Shown here: in pieces, positions 22,250-25,603 of the stretch
Layout of the letters: every line of letters starts with the position of its first letter
How positions within the stretch are numbered: the stretch's first letter is position 1
Origin: a virus
Reading direction: 5' to 3' (one strand)
DNA: 25,603 nt
Virus record (IMG/VR): IMGVR_UViG_3300032116_001189
Span: 1 to 25,603 of that record
Made by a program: the position numbers and the translations under genes
The notes under the pieces: model-generated
The model's database searches: none
Told to the model about the DNA's origin: nothing
Seen by the model: the letters and a program-made list of their open reading frames with translations, nothing else

Positions 22250-22630
22250 ATGAAAGTAAAAGAGTTATGGGTTGCAGAACCTGCTCAACAAAAACCCATT
22301 CTTAAAGAAGAGTGGAGAGTATGCAGATTCATTAAGAACAAACCTGTTCTTACTGTACAACCTAATGGTTGGGGATACAGTAATGCAAAACTTGAGAAAT
22401 CTTTTTACTATATTGATGTTTACTATAAGTTCATAGATAATGGTATTAAGTTTAGTTATGATGAAAAGAAAGGTTATAAACCTCTTAAAAAACTCATAAA
22501 GTTTCCAAAAGAATATGTTCCTACAACTAACAAGAATGTCTTTATTCTTGAGAAAGTAGGAAGTCTAAAATTTAAATTTATCAAAGTTAATAAAATTACA
22601 AAATTAAAGATTTATGAAAAACAAGATTAA
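22250..22630 (+). CDS. 126-residue basic protein, unknown
   Basis: Lys-rich with many aromatic residues: MKVKELWVAEPAQQKPILKE, a central KSFYYIDVYYKFIDNGIKFS, and a beta-rich end with FKFIKVNKITKLKIYEKQD. Predicted mostly beta. No signal, membrane segment or motif that I can name. Its mRNA holds an 11 bp interrupted hairpin (22352-22381) and 7 bp stems at 22334-22351 and 22531-22550. It starts 12 bases after the T-run of a strong terminator and overlaps the next gene by 17 bases. Confidence 0.55.
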   Translation: MKVKELWVAEPAQQKPILKEEWRVCRFIKNKPVLTVQPNGWGYSNAKLEKSFYYIDVYYKFIDNGIKFSYDEKKGYKPLKKLIKFPKEYVPTTNKNVFILEKVGSLKFKFIKVNKITKLKIYEKQD

Positions 22631-22976
22631 AGACAACAGCAACAAGATTGAGTTCTCAGAGAAACATCTCTGGAAACACAAGAATGGTAGCATGGAATTG
22701 CTACCCACAATGCCAACTAAGAAAATACAGGAAGTAATACTTCCAGAAATTAGGAAAAGACTTGAGGAAAAAAGATCATCTCTTGCTCTTTTCCAAGAAA
22801 AGTTAGTTATTTGCAATGAGATTCTTGTTAATAGAGGTATTATTGCTAAAGAAGATAGTCTGCAAGATGCTATCATTCAGACTATTAAAAGATTGCCTAT
22901 TGATGCTGTAGAACAAGCTCTTGAAGAGATGCTTGAAGAAGAGCGCATTAGGGTAAATAAAAATAGGGTGCATTAA
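22614..22976 (+). CDS. 120-residue helical protein, unknown
   Basis: A charged helical protein: KKIQEVILPEIRKRLEEKRS in the middle and VEQALEEMLEEERIRVNKNR near the C-terminus suggest antiparallel coiled coils. The start at 22614 overlaps the previous gene by 17 bases. It ends 10 bases before a tRNA gene, so the tRNA is probably cut out of this gene's transcript. Stems at 22686-22705 and 22730-22744 are within the coding region. Function not recognised. Confidence 0.55.
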   Translation: MKNKIKDNSNKIEFSEKHLWKHKNGSMELLPTMPTKKIQEVILPEIRKRLEEKRSSLALFQEKLVICNEILVNRGIIAKEDSLQDAIIQTIKRLPIDAVEQALEEMLEEERIRVNKNRVH

Positions 22977-22986
22977 AACACCTTAT

Positions 22987-23060
22987 GGTTCTGTAGCTCA
23001 GCTGGATAGAGCAACTGCCTTCTAAGCAGTAGGTCTTTGGTTCGAATCCAAACAGAATCA
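22987..23060 (+). tRNA. tRNA-Arg (anticodon TCT)
   Basis: A full cloverleaf can be drawn. The acceptor stem is GGTTCTG/CAGAATC (one G-U). The D arm is GCTC-AGCTGGATA-GAGC. The anticodon stem is ACTGC/GCAGT with loop CTTCTAA, giving anticodon TCT (reads AGA/AGG). The variable loop is AGGTC, the T arm TTTGG-TTCGAAT-CCAAA, and the discriminator base A. CCA is not encoded. AGA is the main Arg codon in these AT-rich genes, so the tRNA would supplement the host supply. It lies 10 bases after a coding gene and before two terminators. Confidence 0.93.
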
Positions 23061-23101
23061 CATGTTATTTTGGTTAATTGTGAAACAATAGGTATGTAAA
23101 T

Positions 23102-23130
23102 TAGGGGAGATATTCTCCCCTACTTTATTT
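23102..23130 (+). terminator. Intrinsic terminator after the tRNA
   Basis: TAGGGGAGA/TCTCCCCTA perfect 9 bp stem with a TAT loop (23102-23122), followed by CTTTATTTT. It ends the transcript carrying the tRNA. Confidence 0.85.
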
Positions 23131-23189
23131 TCTCCTATTCTTTTAACCATAAAGATTTTCTTTGTTTATTTTGGTGTTTTAAATGAGGG

Positions 23190-23225
23190 ATAAGTTAGGG
23201 CATATTGTCCTAACTTATTTTTTTA
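23190..23225 (+). terminator. Second intrinsic terminator before the sigma-like gene
   Basis: ATAAGTTAGGGC/GTCCTAACTTAT, 12 pairs with one G-U and an ATATT loop (23190-23218), then TTTTTTTA. It is only 13 bases from the next ATG. TACATTTG at 23226-23233 matches the Bacteroidota -7 box, so the next message may start at or near the ATG. Between the two terminators (23131-23189) I see only AT-rich sequence. Confidence 0.85.
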
Positions 23226-23237
23226 TACATTTGTAGA

Positions 23238-23687
23238 ATGAATTTTGAATTTTACAAGTATAAAAAAGAGGTAAAGAGATTTGCCAAGAACAACTTTAAA
23301 CTAAAGGATGAGGATCTTGATGATTTTGTAGAAGATATACTCCTTAAAGCCACTCTCAAGCAACATCTCTTTGATAGCACTAAAAGTGCTGCTGTTACAT
23401 GGATTAATAATGTAGCAAGAAATCATTATATTGATAAATATATTAGGAAACAACATCCAGATTATGTTGATGATATACCTGAGAAATTACACTATAGTGA
23501 TGAGAGTAATATAGACATTAAGAATTTCAAAGAGACTTTAATTGGTACTCCATTATATATGTTCTTTCTCTTAAAGAGTGAGGACAAATCAGTCAAGGAT
23601 ATCTGCAATGAGCTCCAGATTTCTATGCAAGACTATAATGAGCTTAATAAACAATTAAAAATTAAATGGCATGAATACAATATTTGA
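23238..23687 (+). CDS. Small ECF-type sigma-70-like factor
   Basis: At 149 residues it is within the range of short ECF sigma factors. Region 2 appears in residues ~5-75: DEDLDDFVEDILLKATLK matches the acidic helix that contacts RNA polymerase, and TWINNVARNHYIDKYIRKQH corresponds to the W-[IL]-x-x-[IV]-A-[RK]-N-x-x-x-D-x-x-[RK] promoter-reading helix. The C-terminal part (SVKDICNELQISMQDYNELN) is a degenerate region-4 HTH. It follows a terminator directly and may be made from a leaderless mRNA beginning at TACATTTG. It probably redirects the host polymerase to phage promoters. The last 17 bases overlap the next gene. Confidence 0.7.
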   Translation: MNFEFYKYKKEVKRFAKNNFKLKDEDLDDFVEDILLKATLKQHLFDSTKSAAVTWINNVARNHYIDKYIRKQHPDYVDDIPEKLHYSDESNIDIKNFKETLIGTPLYMFFLLKSEDKSVKDICNELQISMQDYNELNKQLKIKWHEYNI

Positions 23688-24228
23688 GCTGCTAGTTTCT
23701 CTAGCAGCATTAAATTTTACAATTACAGGTATGGAATCTTATATTAAAATGTATAACTTCCAACAAGAAAGTCCTTTTAGAACTGCAATAAATGTATTCT
23801 CTGCAATATGTGCAGTATTATTATTCTTTTTACATTTAAATATACTTCTGGATAGATATGAAGAAAAGAAGCAAAAACAAATTCTCATTAAAGAGGATAG
23901 TGTTGAGGTTAAAGAAATACCTTTCCAGAAACTCAAGGCTACATACTATAATCCAACACAATCTCAATGTGATGGTGACCCCCTCACAACTGGAAGTGGA
24001 TATAGAATTAATCTTGAGAAACTTAAGAAAGGAAACATTAAAGTAGTAGCAGTATCTAGAGATCTGCTAAAGATTTACCCTTATGGTAGCACAATATATG
24101 TACATCAACCTGTACATCTTAGAGGTACTTATAAGGTAGAAGATACAATGAATAAGAGATTTACTAAAAGAATAGATTTTCTTGTTTATGATAAATTAAA
24201 TGTTGACAGTGTACATATAAGCATATGA
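23671..24228 (+). CDS. Membrane-anchored 3D-domain (double-psi beta-barrel) cell-wall protein
   Basis: A 185-residue protein. Two hydrophobic segments (~5-18 and ~35-60, SAICAVLLFFLHLNILL) are followed by a charged linker and a C-terminal 3D domain from ~90. The domain shows ATYYNPTQSQCDGDPLTTGS, then VVAVSRDLLKIYPYGSTIYV and GTYKVEDTMNKRFTKRIDFL, with the aspartates of the family in CDGDP, VEDTM and RIDF. Such domains occur in MltA-like lytic transglycosylases and RlpA-like proteins, so it may cleave or bind peptidoglycan at lysis or entry. The start lies within the sigma-like gene (17-base overlap), and an 8 bp hairpin (23688-23708) forms right after the sigma stop. Confidence 0.8.
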   Translation: MNTIFELLVSLAALNFTITGMESYIKMYNFQQESPFRTAINVFSAICAVLLFFLHLNILLDRYEEKKQKQILIKEDSVEVKEIPFQKLKATYYNPTQSQCDGDPLTTGSGYRINLEKLKKGNIKVVAVSRDLLKIYPYGSTIYVHQPVHLRGTYKVEDTMNKRFTKRIDFLVYDKLNVDSVHISI

Positions 24229-24392
24229 ATCATTATTATAAAACTAATTTTCCATCAAAGGATACTTGTCCAAAAACCTTCTCCTCAAGAAAGTTGAGGA
24301 GAATGGCTTTAAGAAAAACTGATAATATTATAGATGCTGCATTAGAGTATGAAAAAATGGTAAAAAAATATAAAAAAGGTTTTAAAATATGA
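24225..24392 (+). CDS. 55-residue basic protein, unknown
   Basis: ATGA overlap with the preceding stop (24225-24228) and ATGA overlap with the next start (24389-24392), so it is coupled on both sides. The product, MNHYYKTNFPSKDTCPKTFS, then SRKLRRMALRKTDNIIDAAL and a Lys-rich tail, is strongly basic and helical at the end. A perfect 10 bp hairpin TTCTCCTCAA/TTGAGGAGAA (24279-24303) spans codons ~19-27. It may bind nucleic acid. No family recognised. Confidence 0.6.
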   Translation: MNHYYKTNFPSKDTCPKTFSSRKLRRMALRKTDNIIDAALEYEKMVKKYKKGFKI

Positions 24393-24577
24393 GTCCTAAA
24401 GAAAAGGCAGAAGATTTAGTTGATAAGATGTTGTTTTACACTGCCAAAGAATGTGCATTACTAGCAGTAGATGAGGTGTTAAATGTATGGGAAAATCAAC
24501 AACCAAGGAGATTTGAAGAATGGCTGGGAATATTTCAATACTGGCAAGAAGTAAAACAAGAAATTAAAAACTTATGA
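24389..24577 (+). CDS. 62-residue conserved phage protein (AKECALLAVDE / YWQEVKQEI family)
   Basis: The elements KAEDLVDKM, then AKECALLAVDEVL and YWQEVKQEIKNL, form a pattern that I know from many short proteins of Bacteroidota phages, usually of 60-75 residues and of unknown function. It should be helical. It sits in a chain of genes with ATGA overlaps on both sides. Confidence 0.7.
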   Translation: MSPKEKAEDLVDKMLFYTAKECALLAVDEVLNVWENQQPRRFEEWLGIFQYWQEVKQEIKNL

Positions 24578-24987
24578 ATAAAATAATTGAGTTTGCTAAA
24601 GCTAATTGCAAAACTGTATTTAATGACCCTGCACATACAAGACTTAAATATAACTGCTTAATTCAGGGTTATATGCAAGCACTTAATGATAATAATATTC
24701 CACTTCCTGAAGATGGTTGGGAAGATGATTATGACCCTGCTTCTGATATAGTATATAATGGTACTATAGAATATAAAGAAGGTAAAGGTTATTATGCTGA
24801 AATATGGACAAATAAATGTATAGAATATCCTCTTTGTAAGAGGGATTTAGATTGGCTTGAAAAAAATGATATTAAAAATACTATTACAAACTCATTTGAT
24901 TATAATGTATTTATTAAAATCATTAATGGTGAAGCAGTAATGCAAGAACCTGAAGATGATAGAGAACCAGAATTAAATTATGAGTAA
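24574..24987 (+). CDS. 137-residue acidic protein, unknown
   Basis: A helical start (MNKIIEFAKANCKTVFNDPA, LIQGYMQALND) is followed by a beta-rich middle (IVYNGTIEYKEGKGYYAEIW) and a very acidic C-terminus (EPEDDREPELNYE). No signal or membrane segment. It overlaps the preceding gene in ATGA and ends 2 bases before the next ATG. Acidic tails are common in phage inhibitor and DNA-mimic proteins, but that is a weak hint. Not recognised. Confidence 0.6.
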   Translation: MNKIIEFAKANCKTVFNDPAHTRLKYNCLIQGYMQALNDNNIPLPEDGWEDDYDPASDIVYNGTIEYKEGKGYYAEIWTNKCIEYPLCKRDLDWLEKNDIKNTITNSFDYNVFIKIINGEAVMQEPEDDREPELNYE

Positions 24988-24989
24988 TT

Positions 24990-25253
24990 ATGAAATTGAT
25001 ATTAGAAAACTTATTTACAGAAGAACAAATTCATCAAGCTATGTGTTTTGGAATACAAGAAACTCATAGACTTTATAATGAAGATTTGCATGATATAGAA
25101 GATGAAAGAATTGATAAATTTATAAGGTCTCTTAAAAAACAAAACTTAAAACTTACTTTTAAAGATGAAAATGTTATAGTAGATGAAAAAATGTTTTATG
25201 ATTTTTACAGAAATGTAAACAAATTTTATGATAAACCTAGAGTATCTAAATAA
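24990..25253 (+). CDS. 87-residue protein, unknown
   Basis: Helical: MKLILENLFTEEQIHQAMCF, then RIDKFIRSLKKQNLKLTFKD and MFYDFYRNVNKFYDKPRVSK. Mixed charge and many aromatic residues near the C-terminus. It starts 2 bases after the previous stop and its last 26 bases overlap the next gene. No family recognised. Confidence 0.6.
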   Translation: MKLILENLFTEEQIHQAMCFGIQETHRLYNEDLHDIEDERIDKFIRSLKKQNLKLTFKDENVIVDEKMFYDFYRNVNKFYDKPRVSK

Positions 25254-25413
25254 ATACATTAAAGAAAAGAAGGAAAAATATCCTTCTCTTAAGAATGATA
25301 TTATGGAACTATACTACCTATGTCTATCTGAGATAGATGAAGGTGGATCTGAGCAAGCTGAGGTAGATTCTTGTATTTCTGATATTGAAGATTTAATAGA
25401 AGATAACTCTTGA
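25228..25413 (+). CDS. 61-residue acidic helical protein, last gene of the chain
   Basis: MINLEYLNKYIKEKKEKYPS, then a helix (LKNDIMELYYLCLSEIDEGG) and an acidic end (CISDIEDLIEDNS). It starts inside the previous gene. Immediately after its TGA stop begins the first TTCCCGACAA repeat. No family recognised; another short regulator is possible. Confidence 0.55.
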   Translation: MINLEYLNKYIKEKKEKYPSLKNDIMELYYLCLSEIDEGGSEQAEVDSCISDIEDLIEDNS

Positions 25414-25462
25414 TTCCCGACAAAATTTAGGTTTCCCGACAATAAATAGGGATTCCCGACAA
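25414..25462 (+). repeat. Three iterated TTCCCGACAA repeats with ~20-base period
   Basis: Identical 10-mers begin at 25414, 25433 and 25453 (periods 19 and 20). The units resemble each other beyond the core: each is followed by an AT-rich stretch ending in TTAG, ATAG or TTAG. Periodicity of about two helical turns fits binding sites for an oligomeric protein (operator or replication iterons). The core contrasts with the AT-rich surroundings. Confidence 0.75.
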
Positions 25463-25603
25463 ATATTAGTCAGGTGGTGTATATAAGTAACACCCTTCAT
25501 TGTCAGGATAGTAATATCTGGAAGGACGAAGTAAGTGCAATTCTTACCCTGACTGCTAAACATACCATTGAGATTTCTAAATCTCCTACTTACTTACGCA
25601 AGG
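25463..25603 (+). ncRNA. Foldable non-coding stretch at the window edge
   Basis: AGTCAGG (25469-25475) pairs with CCTGACT (25549-25555), enclosing GGTGT/ACACC and GTAAG/CTTAC hairpins; GAGATT/AATCTC follows. AAGTAAGT (~25527) could alternatively pair with ACTTACTT near 25590, suggesting switching or a pseudoknot. No frame is visible before the window ends. It could be the leader of the next gene or an RNA element; no known class recognised. Confidence 0.35.

Noticed and set aside
25414-25462. A CRISPR array or tracr-like repeat
   Set aside because: The units are 10 identical bases at a ~20-base period with similar AT-rich fill, no unique spacers of 30 bases or so, and no cas gene nearby.

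Overview
The window looks like part of a crAss-like phage genome (order Crassvirales), infecting a Bacteroidota host. The basis is an AT-rich, tightly packed gene set with a block on the minus strand containing a large terminase, a ~800-residue portal, a scaffold-like acidic protein, a 485-residue major capsid protein of crAss type, neck/ring-type proteins and a large tail-hub-type protein. It also has very short plus-strand genes that start without Shine-Dalgarno sequences. The standard genetic code is used; I saw no sign of TAG or TGA recoding.

Left arm (1-17406, all minus strand, read right to left): three or four small genes (an unknown, a winged-helix-like, an HU/IHF-like and a conserved terminase-adjacent protein), then terminase, portal, a small acidic protein, a basic 'KYQGG' protein, scaffold-like protein and major capsid protein. 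These are followed by a post-capsid protein, a neck-type protein, a Thr/Ala/Ser-rich surface or auxiliary protein, further ring/neck proteins, and a tail hub truncated by the window edge. The arm is cut into sub-operons by two strong hairpins (after the capsid gene and after the 429-residue gene). A recurring heptamer, CGTATAA on the coding strand, sits just upstream of several genes and may be a late promoter.

A short divergent gap (17407-17446) separates the arms. It holds a nearly symmetric TATACTTG/CAAATATA pair that could be a bidirectional promoter.

Middle (17447-20099, plus strand): only a few tiny genes, including a basic 44-residue protein, a GC-richer 81-residue protein, a small lipoprotein and a 41-residue protein coupled to it. 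The rest is non-coding and full of perfect stems. I see five candidate structured RNAs here, the most striking a ~735-base stretch (19361-20095) with about fifteen helices and no reading frame. This is the part of the window most likely to be new.

Right arm (20100-25413, plus strand): small, mostly unrecognised genes chained by ATGA/TAATG overlaps, with strong terminators between some of them. It includes a possible OB-fold/SSB-like protein, a tRNA-Arg (UCU), a small ECF-type sigma-like factor and a membrane-anchored 3D-domain (double-psi beta-barrel) cell-wall protein. Long perfect hairpins are unusually common inside these coding sequences. The window ends in three ~20-base iterated TTCCCGACAA repeats followed by another foldable non-coding stretch.
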